Origin: Ailanthus altissimus
Taxonomy: Eukaryota; Streptophyta; Magnoliopsida; Sapindales; Simaroubaceae
Reading direction: 5' to 3'
DNA length: 64,000 nucleotides
Assembly (NCBI GenBank): GCA_946807835.1
Contig: OX327695.1
Span: 26,890,501 to 26,954,500, forward strand
The notes under the pieces were generated by a model, which was not told where the DNA came from, ran no database searches, and saw only the letters and a list, made by a program, of their open reading frames with translations. This document shows, piece after piece, positions 12,555 through 24,239 of the stretch (its first letter is position 1; each line of letters begins with the position of its first letter). Position numbers and translations under genes: made by a program.

Positions 12555-15270
12555 TGTAGTAACCAGTATCCATAACCGGTAAGAATATGTATATTTATAT
12601 ATATAAATATACGTATTTTATTTATATGTGGGTGATCCTTGATTTATATATTGTTATTAGTAGTGTTTTTATAGGTTAAGGATATACTATTAGTATTGGG
12701 TTTATTTGCAAGACTTTGGAATTATTTTAGGGACCAAATTGTTATACTTTGAAAGTTTTGGGGGCAAATTCGTAAATATCAAAAATTAGCCTCTTAGTAT
12801 AAAAATACACTTTTAAACCCTAATTTACCATTTTTAGGTCAAGCTACCCATTTTAAGAGAGAGAAGAGAGAAATAGAGGAGAGAGAAAGAGGAGAAGAAG
12901 AAGAAAAAGAAGAAGAAATTGGAAATTTGAATTTCAAGAGGTATATCATACGTATTTCTCAATTTATTGGTATTAATTAAGTTAATTCCTTTAAGTTTTG
13001 ATTTCTGAAAATATGTATAATTGAGGATTTGTTGTGTATTTCTTAAGATCATATGAGAATTGATGATGATCTATAAGATAGTTTGATAAATCATGATGAA
13101 TTATGGAATTTCTGCTGGATAACCTCTTGATCTAGGAATTTTATAAATTGTTGTGATTCGATTCTGGTTTTGAATTTTGAGTATATGAAATTAGACATGT
13201 TTAGGATCATCTGAGACTTTGAATCGACTGAAAATCTCGGAAATTGAATTTGTAGTGAATTTACCACAATGACCCTGGAATTCTGGAAATTTCCTGTGTA
13301 AACAGTATGATACAGTGGAAAATAATTTTTGATCTGCTGAATGATCTTCAAAAATTATGAATTTGTGGAATATGATAATTTTATATGTCTAATATGATAT
13401 ACTCAGAATTGAGAATTTAGATCAATGTGGTTGAAGTGTTATGAATTTCTAAAGTGTATCAGCTCATTGCAATATTTGATTAACAGATTTTTAAAGATAT
13501 AGAATAAAATAGTTTTAAAATATTTTGGCAGTGATTTGAAAGTGGAATATTTATCATGGACTTAGATATGTGTTAAGAGTAATTATGTGATAGTTTTATA
13601 ATTTTTGAGTTAGTATATGATTTTATAAAATTGGGAGATTGAATACTATTCAGTAAGTATCTTGATCCTGTCAGGTTGGTAGTTTGGATTTGATGATGTG
13701 TATGAAATGGATTGTGTAGGAATTTTGATATAATATTCATATATAGGAAGGATATATGAGTCAAGATTAATATATTCTGATTTTGGAGTAATTGGACATC
13801 ATTTGATGTATTATAAAATTTTGTTAAGTGTAAGTGGTCAGAATGACAAGTTTTGAGAAATCAAGTATTTAGACCAATTTGATATGATAAATGCATTGTG
13901 TATAATTTTGTAAGCTATTTAAAGTATTTTGTGTGAATTGTGAGGCTTATGAAAGGATTAATCTCCATTGATAGGTTAAGGAGATTTAAGCCTTGTAGCT
14001 GAAAGTGTTAAGAGGTAAGTATACTAGACTTTTTACTGGAATCACAATAAACATAGTAAGTGTTATGAATGATTTTGTAAATGTGGTTAAGAATATGTTT
14101 ATGTTATGTCAAAGTATATTTTGATATGAAATGTGAATATATGTTTATGAATATGAGCATTGACATTGAGGATGGACATACATGTGTTTTTTGAAAGTGA
14201 GCTTTTAAAATAAGATATATTTAACAAAGAAAGCTTTTGAAGTATAATATGTCCATGAGAAATATTTTGTGTTTTGAGGGTACTTGAACTCACTGTTGAC
14301 TTAGTAGGCATTTTATGTGATTTGTGGAGCCTTTATGTGTGGCCTTTCCTTCGGGATTGGTATATGTTATGTGTTTCGTATGTAGGGAGGATTCTATTGG
14401 TACCTAAAGGAAGTGTGAGTCATCACATTCGTGTGGTGGCGTATTGGTGCATGTGAGAGGACTCACCGATGATCAGGGTGAGGGTTTGGCTTTTACCTTC
14501 GGGCATAAGCATTATATGTGTGTAATTTCAAGACCTCACTTGTACTATTCCTCTCATACGGTATGTCACCTACGAGTGACATTTGGCTCATTATGTGATA
14601 TGTGATATGTAAGTCTTACTAAGTAGTAGTCGAGTAATGGTATTCCTATTATGTGTTTTGAAAGAATGTGTAAGCGCTTACATGATATGTGATTTGATAA
14701 GATTATGATTTTCATTGATCATAGCATATCATACATATGCATTGTGTACATATATGTATTTGTATTTGATATATGAAAAACTAGTATGCTTACTGAGTTT
14801 TATACTCATTATAGTTTATGGTGATTTCAGGTAAATAAGGTACATGTGTGCTTAGCGGATTTGGCAAGGCTTCTGCTGTTCCTTGGGTTCCCTAAGTTGC
14901 TAGGTTGTTGTGTGTTTCATTTGGGAACACGTGGGATAGGATATTTGGTTTGTCCCTATTGAATAAATACTTATGTATTATTTCATTGTGTGTGGCTGGA
15001 TTTGATTTAAGTTTTCAAAGTGTGGTTACTAGTTGATTTCAAGTAAGAATTTGCAATGAATATATTCTGGGCTTCCGGTAACAAAGTTGCTACTGGTGAC
15101 GTAGTAGAGTGTTAATCTCTGAGAAAACTCTGCGTATCTCCGGTTTATTAATTGTCCCAGTCATAATTCAATTGTTATAATTCTGAAAGAAATTAAAATA
15201 AATGTTTAAGTATTATTGAATGAATGTAAGTGATGTCGTGTGTCAGATCTTTTGGGTCTGGGGCGTGACA
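12555..15270 (+). repeat. 5' LTR of the gypsy-type element
   Basis: 2,716 bp, TG...CA. It has a TATA-like TATAAAAATA at 12798, followed by AAACCCTAA (12815-12823) and a purine-rich tract (12856-12917). The short frames inside recur in the 3' LTR because the sequence is duplicated, not because they are genes. Confidence 0.95.
12798..12823 (+). promoter_or_regulatory. LTR TATA box and telo-box-like motif
   Basis: TATAAAAATA starts at 12798 and AAACCCTAA lies at 12815-12823. The same arrangement occurs in the 3' LTR near 19286-19311. If used, transcription would start about 270 bases into the LTR, leaving a very long R-U5 of about 2.4 kb. Confidence 0.5.
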
Positions 15271-15278
15271 GCTTTTAT

Positions 15279-15290
15279 TGGTATCAGAGC
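15279..15290 (+). other. primer binding site (initiator tRNA-Met)
   Basis: TGGTATCAGAGC, complementary to the 3' end of plant initiator tRNA-Met, eight bases after the 5' LTR. Confidence 0.92.
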
Positions 15291-15423
15291 TAAGATATGA
15301 TTCTGTAGACTTTTAAGTGTCGAGTCAAGGGAACCGAGCAGATGCCAAATCTTTAGGATTGTATTTGTAGCTTTGTTGTGTAAAAGTTTGACATATTCCT
15401 TAAATTTTGTATGATTTTGTGAA

Positions 15424-15720
15424 GATGACACATTATCCAAGAGCTGCTAAGATTGTTGTTGTTGTGGATAATGGTACCTTGTGGATCTTATGTTACCATT
15501 TAGAATTTTTTTTAAGTTGTGACTAATATGCTTAGCAAGAATGATGTCGAAAATCTTATAATGATAATTTGCATGTCATAGAGCAAATTGAGAAAATTTT
15601 CTCAATGACAAAATATAGAGAAGTAGAGTATTGAAGACATCAATTGAAACAACTTTTATTGAAAAGGAAAACAACAACACAACAACAATAGCAGCAACAA
15701 AAATACAATAGAGGCTACGG
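15424..15720 (+). pseudogene. gag relic of the gypsy-type element
   Basis: After the binding site, one frame gives EQIEKIFSMTKYREVEY, resembling the gypsy gag segment around xQIEKIF. A run of CAA codons then leads into KYNRGYG. Stops and frameshifts separate these pieces. This is all I can see of gag-pol at the 5' side, and the antisense cargo begins directly after it. Confidence 0.55.
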
Positions 15721-15768
15721 AGTGAGATTTAAGTCTATTTTGCGCTTCTTCTGACTGTCATGAGTAGA

Positions 15769-16368
15769 CTAATCTAACTGATGCAATGTTGGATTAGACA
15801 GAGGAATAAAAGACTGCAATTGATCAATCAGTTGATCAACAGTTGGAGCTGAAATAAGAATCCGTCGTGCTAGAAGTGGGATGAATTGTGTTCCCGCTGC
15901 ATAGTCAAGAAAAGATATCAACCCGTCTTAAAAACCATTAACATTTAACAAACCAATGGGTTTTTGGTGGATTTGTAATTGTGCCTATGAGACAATTTAA
16001 AAAATTTCCTCCAAGGTCCCGAAACCTCCTGGTAGAGCTATGAAAGCATCCGCATGCCTAAGCATTTGAGCCATTCGCTCGTGCATAGATGAGACTTGTA
16101 ACTCATCCCCAACTGTTTTTCCTACAATATTTTCAATAGCTAGAGGTTTTGGAATGATACCCAAAACTCGACTACCTTTATTGTATGCAGCTTTTGCCAC
16201 AGACCCCATTAACCCTCGGTTACCTCCTCCATATACTAAATGTATATTTCGCTCAGCTAATACCTTACCAAGATTTTCTGCAACTTTTGTAAACTCTTCA
16301 GTATTCCCAGGGTTAGATCCACAAAAGACACAAATTTTTGTGAATCGACGAGCTGAGGTTTCCTCCAT
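15769..16368 (-). pseudogene. LOG: LONELY GUY (cytokinin riboside 5'-monophosphate phosphoribohydrolase) copy, intronless, with three in-frame stops
   Basis: LOG enzymes release active cytokinin bases from their riboside monophosphates. From ATG 16368 the frame gives CVFCGS (13-18), VYGGGNRGLMG (45-55), a MHERMAQM segment (95-102) with the arginine, and PGGFGTLEE (113-121), the family signature. The frame breaks at codons 124 (TAA), 128 (TAG, where the family has Trp) and 147 (TAA). It otherwise continues in the same register through KPIGLLNVNGF and SAPTVDQLIDQL to a stop at 15769: 200 codons with no frameshift, close to the normal family length. Plant LOG genes usually have several introns and none is present here, so a copy made from mRNA is likely. 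It lies antisense inside a retrotransposon. A product truncated at 123 residues would lack the C-terminal third. The MHERM variation (Lys to Met) is also unusual. Confidence 0.88.
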
Positions 16369-16428
16369 TGTTATGCTCACCCTAATCTTTGAATGTTTTC
16401 GAGTTTGTATAAGGATGCAATAATAATG

Positions 16429-16436
16429 TATTTATA
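16429..16436 (-). promoter_or_regulatory. TATA box upstream of the LOG copy
   Basis: CTCTATAAATAC on the minus strand, with TATAAATA 61 bases before the ATG at 16368. A plain retrocopy would not bring a TATA box, so it was either acquired or already present in the element. Confidence 0.5.
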
Positions 16437-17022
16437 GAGAAACAAATTGATAATAGCTGTGGAGCATATGTGTAAGTATGTTCAAGTATATATTTTTCTC
16501 GATTCTTGTGAGGTAAAAAAAAAAAGAATGAGTTTTATTTTATTATTTTATAAGGGACAATAGGTCGCAAAATCTTGAATAAATATATGTTGATATGTAA
16601 GTGTGATAAAAATTGTGTCGGAAGCGTGATGAGTTAGGTAAGATAATTAAGAAAAGTCAATAAAGGCCTATTTTATGAATTTAGGGACTTTGTCGTTTTG
16701 GCACTAATGGCCGACAATGCATCTATGACTTGAAGACTTTTTGAACGAACAATTGGACTTTGGACATGAGGCCAAATTAACTTTATTAATTTCAAGGATT
16801 TTTGTGATCTTAACATTGATTTTTGGATAGATTAAAAGCAGATATGAAGAAAGATAAAGCACACTTGACATAAAGATAAAGCAGTAGTCAGTCTCTCTTT
16901 GATGTGATAGAGCAACACGGATTTAGTTTCTGTGAAAATAGAAACAGCAATGTAGGTCAAAATGAGTCTCCTTGGTCGCTTTCATCTGTGTCGTATCCGT
17001 GAGAGAGGAACTTATGGAGTTG
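16437..17022. other. spacer between the two antisense frames
   Basis: About 600 bases with no frame. It would be the 3' region of the upstream antisense frame and the promoter of the LOG copy. AATTAATAAAG near 16775-16785 could serve in polyadenylation. Nothing else recognised. Confidence 0.35.
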
Positions 17023-18117
17023 TTATTCCCATGCATTGAATGAGGGCTCTGGCTGAGTGGAATGTGGGTCTACCATATCTTGATCTTCTCCAGGTGAGCT
17101 GGTCTGGATGAGGGATGTGCTGGCTTCCTCTTGGATTTGGGTGTCGGTTGGATAAGGTTGGGAGTCTTGAAAGAGGGATAAGTCAAGATTAGGTTGGTGT
17201 TGGTCAGGTTCTGTCGGGACAACTGGCTGAGATTGAGTAGGTTCTGTCGGGACAGTTGGCTGAGGCCATTGGTGAAGGTTATCCATTTCTTGTCTGTATC
17301 TGGCATAATAAGTCATGTTTGGAATATGGTGATGGTGGGTAGAGTAATCTGTATTTCTATGATGAGAAAGATGATGTTTTTGTCTTTGTCGGGATTTGTG
17401 TAGATTGGCAGAATTCAATTCTTCTGCAAAGTCATCTTCAACCTATTCCCAAGGTGCAGCATCTTTTGGGGAGATCCAAACAGACGGAGGAATTATCTGA
17501 TTTTCCTGAGCAAGAATTCTTTTAAGTTCTCTCTTTTGTTGGATTACTTCTTCAGGCCAGAGCTTAATTGATCCCTTTAGTGAAAGGGTAAAAGTGAGGT
17601 AATCCTTGACAGTGGGGTAATAATGGATTTCATGATCTGAAACAATCATACCCTTTTGTTGGAGAAGTAAGACAGACCAAAGATGTTGTCTAGGGACTGC
17701 AGCATTTGTGTTGTTTACAATCATGTATTGAAATTTAGTTATCCACCATGTCTTTGGGTAAAACCATTGGAGAAATATCAGGGCTGGATGATCTTCATCA
17801 CATTTTTCTAATTTTTGGAGAGTTCTAAGTAATGGAAATTCCATGGCGATTGTATACAGATCCAACAGGTACCATAACAAGTAAAGGACAGATTTGGACC
17901 ATTGGGAAAATGGGAAAAAATAGTGCAGGTGAAAGAAATGGTATTCCAAGTTGAACGAAGGGCCACCAAGAACTGTGAGGCCGTGTTCTTGGACTGCCAA
18001 GATGGCATAGTGTCTGATGAATTCTTTGGCACGGGAATGGAGTGTTCTGGTTCTGATTAGGTCTGGAAGTTGTGGTGGAGTAAAAGGAACATGAAGAGTT
18101 ATGATAATAGGATTCAT
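17023..18117 (-). pseudogene. unrecognised antisense frame of the gypsy-type element, one in-frame TAG
   Basis: From ATG 18117 a 224-codon frame ends at TAG 17443-17445 and continues in register, with no frameshift, for 139 more codons to a stop at 17023. The first part is rich in aromatic and aliphatic residues (FNLEYHFFHLHYFFPFSQW, FLQWFYPKTWW) and ends PPSVWISPKDAAPWE. Its hydrophobic runs are not clean membrane segments. The second part is low-complexity: histidine-rich, then proline/glutamine/threonine-rich with VPTEP twice. I do not recognise the family. Additional antisense ORFs are known from several plant LTR retrotransposon groups, and this may be one. Its length, the single stop and its own TATA box suggest it was coding until recently. 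It could instead be captured host sequence. Confidence 0.55.
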
Positions 18118-18179
18118 TATGAAGATGGTATGAGGGTTGGTTTTCTTTATTGCTAGAAAAGTGATTATGAGGTTTAGGC

Positions 18180-18187
18180 TATTTATA
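18180..18187 (-). promoter_or_regulatory. TATA box of the unrecognised antisense frame
   Basis: CTCTATAAATAG on the minus strand, TATAAATA 63 bases before ATG 18117. A TGACG core lies about 55-60 bases further upstream (GGATGACGTTAAAGG on plus, near 18240), which resembles an as-1-like half-site. That last point is weak. Confidence 0.5.
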
Positions 18188-18249
18188 GAGTTTTGTGAAA
18201 ACAAAATCAATAATCGTTTTGTTCTTTCCTTTTTCCGTGGATGACGTTA

Positions 18250-19028
18250 AAGGAATAGTTGAAAAACCATATTTGCCATCGCAGTAATTGTGCTAGTGCA
18301 ATCTTTTCTGTTTGAAACTGAGCATATTAGAAAAAAAAAGCAGACATGTCAGTCTCAATGAGAAAATGATGTCCAATAAGGTGGACTATTTTTTTTTTAA
18401 AGAGTTAGAGTAAGAGATATAATGTTGAGATCTATAGTTTAAGAATCATTGATCATTTAAGATAATACCTTCAATATTCTGATTTGAATGACAACTTAGT
18501 TGCGTAGAAATGCTATATTTTTTTTGAATGATATCAAGGTAGTGAATGATATTATGACGTATGAGTATATGTTGAATGGATTAAAATTTTCAGAGGAGTT
18601 AAGAATTTTATTTAAGAGATTAGTATGGATATTCTACATCTATGTTATTCTTTAATGAATAAAATGTGAAGTGTATAGATGCCCATTAAATATTGAACGA
18701 ATGGGAAAAAAAAAGAATAAAAATATGTGTGTATAATTTTATAAGTCCATAATGTGTGTCATATGTTTATTTTATGGATATATGTTTCGTACTCCTCTCG
18801 TATACTCAGCTATGAGCCAACTTAGAGATAATCTAACATATGAATGAGTATTTATTAGGATTTTGGACCACAATGAGCAAATCCTATATACAAGGAAGAT
18901 TGCTTTGTAAATATTTTATGAATAAACCATACAGTTGAAAAGGAAAATTAAGAATGAGAAGAAGAAATGAGATCTAAGTATCCTCATCTATGTGCTTAAG
19001 TTATGAATTTCGAGGACGAAATTCTTAT
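18250..19028. other. degenerate 3' interior of the gypsy-type element
   Basis: No open frame longer than about 60 codons. The last part (CGAGGACGAAATTCTTATAA) is the segment that usually closes pol in this type of element. The rest is non-coding debris. Confidence 0.5.
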
Positions 19029-19042
19029 AAGGAGGGGAGAAT
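19029..19042 (+). other. polypurine tract
   Basis: AAGGAGGGGAGA directly before the 3' LTR, the expected plus-strand priming site. Confidence 0.85.
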
Positions 19043-21760
19043 TGTAGTAACCAGTATCCATAACCGGTAAGAATATGTATATTTATATATATAAATATAC
19101 GTATTTTATTTATATGTGGGTGATCCTTGATTTATATATTGTTATTAGTAGTATTTTTATAGGTTAAGGATATACTATTAGTATTGGGTTTATTTGCAAG
19201 ACTTTGGAATTATTTTAGGGACCAAATTGTTATACTTTGAAAGTTTTGGGGGCAAATTCGTAAATATCAAAAATTAGCCTCTTAGTATAAAAATACACTT
19301 TTAAACCCTAATTTACCATTTTTAGGTCGAGCTACCCATTTTAAGAGAGAGAAGAGAGAAATAGAGGAGAGAGAAAGAGGAGAAGAAGAAGAAAAAGAAG
19401 AAGAAATTGGAAATTTGAATTTCAAGAGGTATATCATACGTATTTCTCAATTTATTGGTATTAATTAAGTTAATTCCTTTAAGTTTTGATTTCTGAAAAT
19501 ATGTATAATTGAGGATTTGTTGTGTATTTCGTAAGATCATATGAGAATTGATGATGATGTATAAGATAGTTTGATAAATCATGATGAATTATGAAATTTC
19601 TGCTGGATAACCTCTTGATCTAGGAATTTTATAAATTGTTGTGATTCGATTCTGGTTTTGAATTTTGAGTATATGAAATTAGACATGTTTAGGATCAACT
19701 GAGACTTTGAATCGACTGAAAATCTCGGAAATTGAATTTTTAGTGAATTTACCACAATGACCCTGGAATTCTGGAAATTTCCTGTGTAAACAGTATGATA
19801 CAGTGGAAAATAATTTTTGATCTGTTGAATGATCTTCAAAAATTATGAATTTGTGGAATATGATAATTTTATATGTCTAATATGATATACTCGAAATTGA
19901 GAATTTAGATCAATGTGGTTGAAGTGTTATGAATTTCTAAAGTGTATCAGCTCATTGCAATATTTGATTAACAGATTTTTAAAGTTATAGAATAAAATAG
20001 TTTTAAAATACTTTTGGCAGTGATTTGGAAGTGAAATATTTATCATGGACTTAGATATGTGTTAAGAGTAATTATGTGGTAGTTTTATAATTTTTGAGTA
20101 AGTATATGATTTTATAAAATTGGGAGATTGAATACTATTCAGTAAGTATCTTGATCCTGTCAGGTTGGTAGTTTGGATTTGATGATGTGTATGAAATGGA
20201 TTGTGTAGGAATTTTGATATAATATTCATATATAGGAAGGATATATGAGTCAAGATTAATACATTCTGATTTTGGAGTAATTGGACATCATTTGATGTAT
20301 TATAAAATTTTGTTAAGTGTAAGTAGTCAGAATGACAAGTTTTGAGAAATCAAGTATTTAGACCAATTTGATGTGATAAATGCATTGTGTATAATTTTGT
20401 AAGCTATTTAAAGTATTTTGTGTGAATTGTGAGGCTTATGAAAGGATTAATCTCCATTAATAGGTTAAGGAGATTTAAGCCTTGTAGCTGAAAGTGTTAA
20501 GAGGTAAGTATACTAGACTTTTTTACTAGAATCACAATAAACATAGTAAGTGTTATGAATGATTTTGTAAATGTGGTTAAGAATATGTTTATGTTATGTC
20601 AAAGTATATTTTGATATGAAATGTGAATATATGTTTATGAATATGAGCATTGACATTGAGCATGGACATACATGTGTTTTTTGAAAGTGAGCTTTCAAAA
20701 TAAGATATATTTAACAAAGAAAGCTTTTGAAGTATAATATGTCCATGAGAAATATTTTGTGTTTTGAGGGTACTTGAACTCACTGTTGACTTAGTAGGCA
20801 TTTTATGTGATTTGTGGAGCCTTTATGTGTGGCCTTTCCTTCGGGATTGGTATATGTTATGTGTTCCGTATGTAGGGAGGATCCTATTGGTACCTAAAGG
20901 AAGTGTTAGTCATCACATTCGTGTGGTGGCGTATTGGTGCATGTGAGAGGACTCACCGATAATCAGGGTGAGGGTTTGGCTTTTACCTTCGGGCATAAGC
21001 ATTATATGTGTGTAATTTCAAGACCTCACTTATACTATTCCTCTCATACGGTATGTCACCTACGAGTGACATTTGGCTCATTATGTGATATGTGATATGT
21101 AAGTCCTACTAAGTAGTAGTCGAGTAATGGTATTCCTATTATGTGTTTTGAAAGAATGTGTAAGCGCTTACATGATATGTGATTTGATAAGATTATGATT
21201 TTGATTGATCATAGCATATCATACATATGCATTGTGTATATATATGTATTTGTATTTGATATATGAAAAACTAGTATGCTTACTGAGTTTTATACTCATT
21301 ATAGTTTATGGTGATTTCAGGTAAATAAGGTACATGTGTGCTTAGCGAATTTGGCAAGGCTTCTGCTGTTCCTTGGGTTCCCTAAGTTGCTAGGTTGTTG
21401 TGTGTTTCATTTGGGGACACGTGGGATAGGATATTTGGTTTGTCCCTATTGAATAAATACTTATGTATTATTTCATTGTGTGTGGCTGGATTTGATTTAA
21501 GTTTTCAAAGTGTGGTTACTAGTTGATTTCAAGTAAGAATTTGCAATGAATATATTCTGGGCTTCCGGTAACAAAGTTGCTACTGGTGACGTAGTAGAGT
21601 GTTAATCTCTGAGAAAACTCTGCGTATCTCCAGTTTATTAATTGTCCCAGTCATAATTCAATTGTTATAATTCTGAAAGAAATTAAAATAAATGTTTAAG
21701 TATTATTGAATGAATGTAAGTGATGTCGTGTGTCAGATCTTTTGGGTCTGGGGCGTGACA
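19043..21760 (+). repeat. 3' LTR of the gypsy-type element
   Basis: 2,718 bp, TGTAGTAACC...GCGTGACA, nearly identical to 12555-15270. It is followed by the ATACA target-site duplication at 21761-21765. Confidence 0.95.
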
Positions 21761-21765
21761 ATACA

Positions 21766-22330
21766 ACTGAGAGTTTAAAGTGCATAGCCAGAGGAGTACT
21801 TACAGACTTGGCATTTACCATCCCAAATCTATCCAAGGTCTTCTAAATCTATTCCTCCTATAATAAGAACAGAACATTCATTCTCTCTCTTTGAATTTAC
21901 ATGCCAAGAATCTTTCTTGTAGAACCAAGATTTTTTATTTCGAACTCTTCACTCAAAGTGTTTTTCAATTTATTGGTCTCTACTATGTCAACAACATGCT
22001 ATAAGTATATTATCAACATACAACAATTAATAAATGAGTTTTCCACTGTACAGTTTCTTGAAATTAATGTAACTATCATAAGAACTCCTTGTAAAATCAT
22101 TTTGAGTCATAAAATTATCAAATCTCTTATACCATTATCTTGTTGATTGCTTAAGAACATATAAAGACATTTTAAGTAAGCATACATGATCTTTCTTCCT
22201 AGAAACCACAAAACCAAAAAGTCAAGCCATATAGATATTTTCTTCTAGATCCTTATATAAAAATACAGTCTCTATATCCATTTGTTCTAGATGTAATCCC
22301 AAATCCACACATAAAGATTGCAAGGTCCTA
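21766..22330 (-). pseudogene. copia RT relic
   Basis: On the minus strand, QMDIETVFLYKDLEENIYM, then KKDHVCLLKMSLYVLKQS and LLYVDNILIACC mark copia reverse transcriptase. The active-site YVDD has become YVDN. The sequence breaks off at the ATACA duplication where the gypsy element inserted and continues beyond it at 12545. Stops interrupt it. Confidence 0.88.
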
Positions 22331-24239
22331 ATGGAACAGTGGTTCACCACTAGAGAGAAGATTTCATTGAATCTTTCCCTTTTTTTTGTGAATACTCATT
22401 TGCCACCAACAGTCTTATTACTTGGTGGTTTAGGAACCAATTCCCAAGTTTTATTTTTCATAAGAGAATTGATTTTCTCATCCATTGTTCGCTTTTAGTT
22501 TTTGCCGTCATTGCTCTTTATTGCTTCAACATATGTTTCAGGTTCTTTAATTTCTATCTTATTAGTAACATTGAATGCATATGCAATAAGATTGGCATAC
22601 TCAAACCTCTCAAGAAGCTTTACTATCATTCTTAGTTTTGTCTCTTATCAACTGATACTCTCCAAATTGCTCTTTCAGAGACTTTTGTTGACTTATAGGA
22701 GAGTGATCATAAGTTATCTGCATTTAAGTTGAAATTTTAGTGAAGTGGGCTGCGAGTTTGAATCTAAACCATATATCTCATTTTTCTTGATACTCCACTT
22801 TAAACTCAACCACTTCCTTATTTTGCTTAATATTACTTCCTAATGCTTCCTCGGTGCTATTAACTTCTTTAAATAATGAAGCTTCATTAAAGATAACATC
22901 CTTGCTGATCATTGTTCTAGGTGGATTTAAATTACTACACCATACCTTATTGCCCTTAACCTCATCTGGATAGCCAACAAACTATCCCTTAATAGCTTTT
23001 GGTTCTAATTTGCCTTATTTAACGTGAACAAAGGTTGGAAAACCAAATATCCTAAGGTGTTCATACTTTGGAGTGTATCTAGACTATTTCTCCTTAGGTA
23101 TCTTGAAATCTATTACTGAGGATGGACTTTTATTTATCAGGTAAGTTGTTGTCATTACAACTTCACCCAAAACTTCTTTGGTAAATCATAATTTAACAGC
23201 ATACATCTCACCTTCTCTAGAATGGTCATCTTCATCTTCTTAGCAAAACCATTTTGTTATGGAGTACCCCTTACTACCCTATGCCTATAGATTCCATAGT
23301 TGGCATAAAAGGTATCAAACTCAGTGTTATGAAACTCCAACCTATTGTCAGTTCTAAGCCTTTAAACCATTTTCAAGTTTGATTCTCTACCAATACTTTT
23401 TATGTCTTAAAAGCATCAAATGCTTCGTCTTTGTTAAAGTCTTTGTTCTTTAAAACATACACCCAGAGTTCTTTTTTGTTGAGCAATCATTAATAAGGAG
23501 TACGAATTACCTTGCTACACCTAGAGACTTTATTTATATAGGCCCCCAAAGATAAGAATAAATGGACTCTAGAATCTATTTTGTAGTGTGTTCACCAATG
23601 CCAAACTTCACCCATGGGCTTTTTCTAACATACAATGTTCATAAGACTATAGATTCCCTACTTTTGTTTCTTAATTTCCAAACACTCCATGATCTTTTAG
23701 TTCTTTAAATCCTTTTTCTCCTAAATGTGTGAATATCATATGCCATATTTTTTTAATTATCAAGGCTAATATCCACTGATACAACCATTAATCCTTTAAT
23801 AGCACTTCTATTTAGCATATAAAAACCATTAATTTCGGTCCTTTTCATCAACACAAGTGACCTTCTAATCACTTTCAAGATTCTATTCTATATCTTGAAA
23901 GTATAACCATTTTATTCTAATTCTCTTAAAGAGATCAGATTTCTATTTAGATTAAGGATGTATCTCACATCCCATAACTCTCTAATGACCCCATCATACA
24001 TCTTTATTCTTATATCCTAATCCTAACAATCTTGCATCTTGGAATTTTTTCCATCAATACTTTTCCTTAATTTACATTTTGATAATTCTAAAAAAATTTC
24101 AAATTTGGACTCATGTGAAAATTGCATCTATAATCCAGGATCCACTCATCTCAAATAACAGATTTCGATGCAACTAGTGTTACAACACTATCATAGCCAT
24201 CATCTAAAGCCATTATTGCATCCTTTTTCTGTTCTTACT
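22331..24239 (-). pseudogene. copia integrase and pol linker relic
   Basis: The minus strand at about 22950-23300 reads RVVRGTP.QNGFAKKMKMTI, TYLINKSPSSVIDFK and YEHLRIFGF, which are copia integrase core and C-terminal landmarks. The sequence is frameshifted and stop-ridden on both sides. The stretch between integrase and RT is degenerate linker. Confidence 0.8.

Larger units (their letters stand above)
12555..21760 (+). mobile_element. gypsy-type LTR retrotransposon with large LTRs and antisense cargo
   Basis: Two LTRs of about 2.7 kb (12555-15270 and 19043-21760), each TGTAGTAACC...GGGGCGTGACA, flank a 3.8-kb interior. A perfect ATACA target-site duplication lies at 12550-12554 and 21761-21765. 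A TGGTATCAGAGC binding site follows the 5' LTR, and a purine tract precedes the 3' LTR. The LTR ends and the GAGGACGAAATTC segment just before the purine tract resemble Del/Tekay-type chromoviruses. No protease, RT or integrase frame remains, so the element is non-autonomous, in the style of a large retrotransposon derivative. Its interior instead carries two minus-strand frames (LOG-like 15769-16368; unknown 17023-18117). By eye the LTRs differ at roughly 30-40 positions, so the insertion is recent relative to the copia host. Confidence 0.93.

Noticed and set aside
13091..14456. Several short frames that recur with the same sequence at 19579-20946, which might look like conserved genes
   Set aside because: They lie in the two LTRs of one element. 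The duplication explains the conservation, and the proteins have no recognisable features.
17023..18117. Endogenous pararetrovirus gene
   Set aside because: The as-1-like word and TATA box are suggestive, but no RT, movement or coat motifs are visible in this frame or its neighbours.
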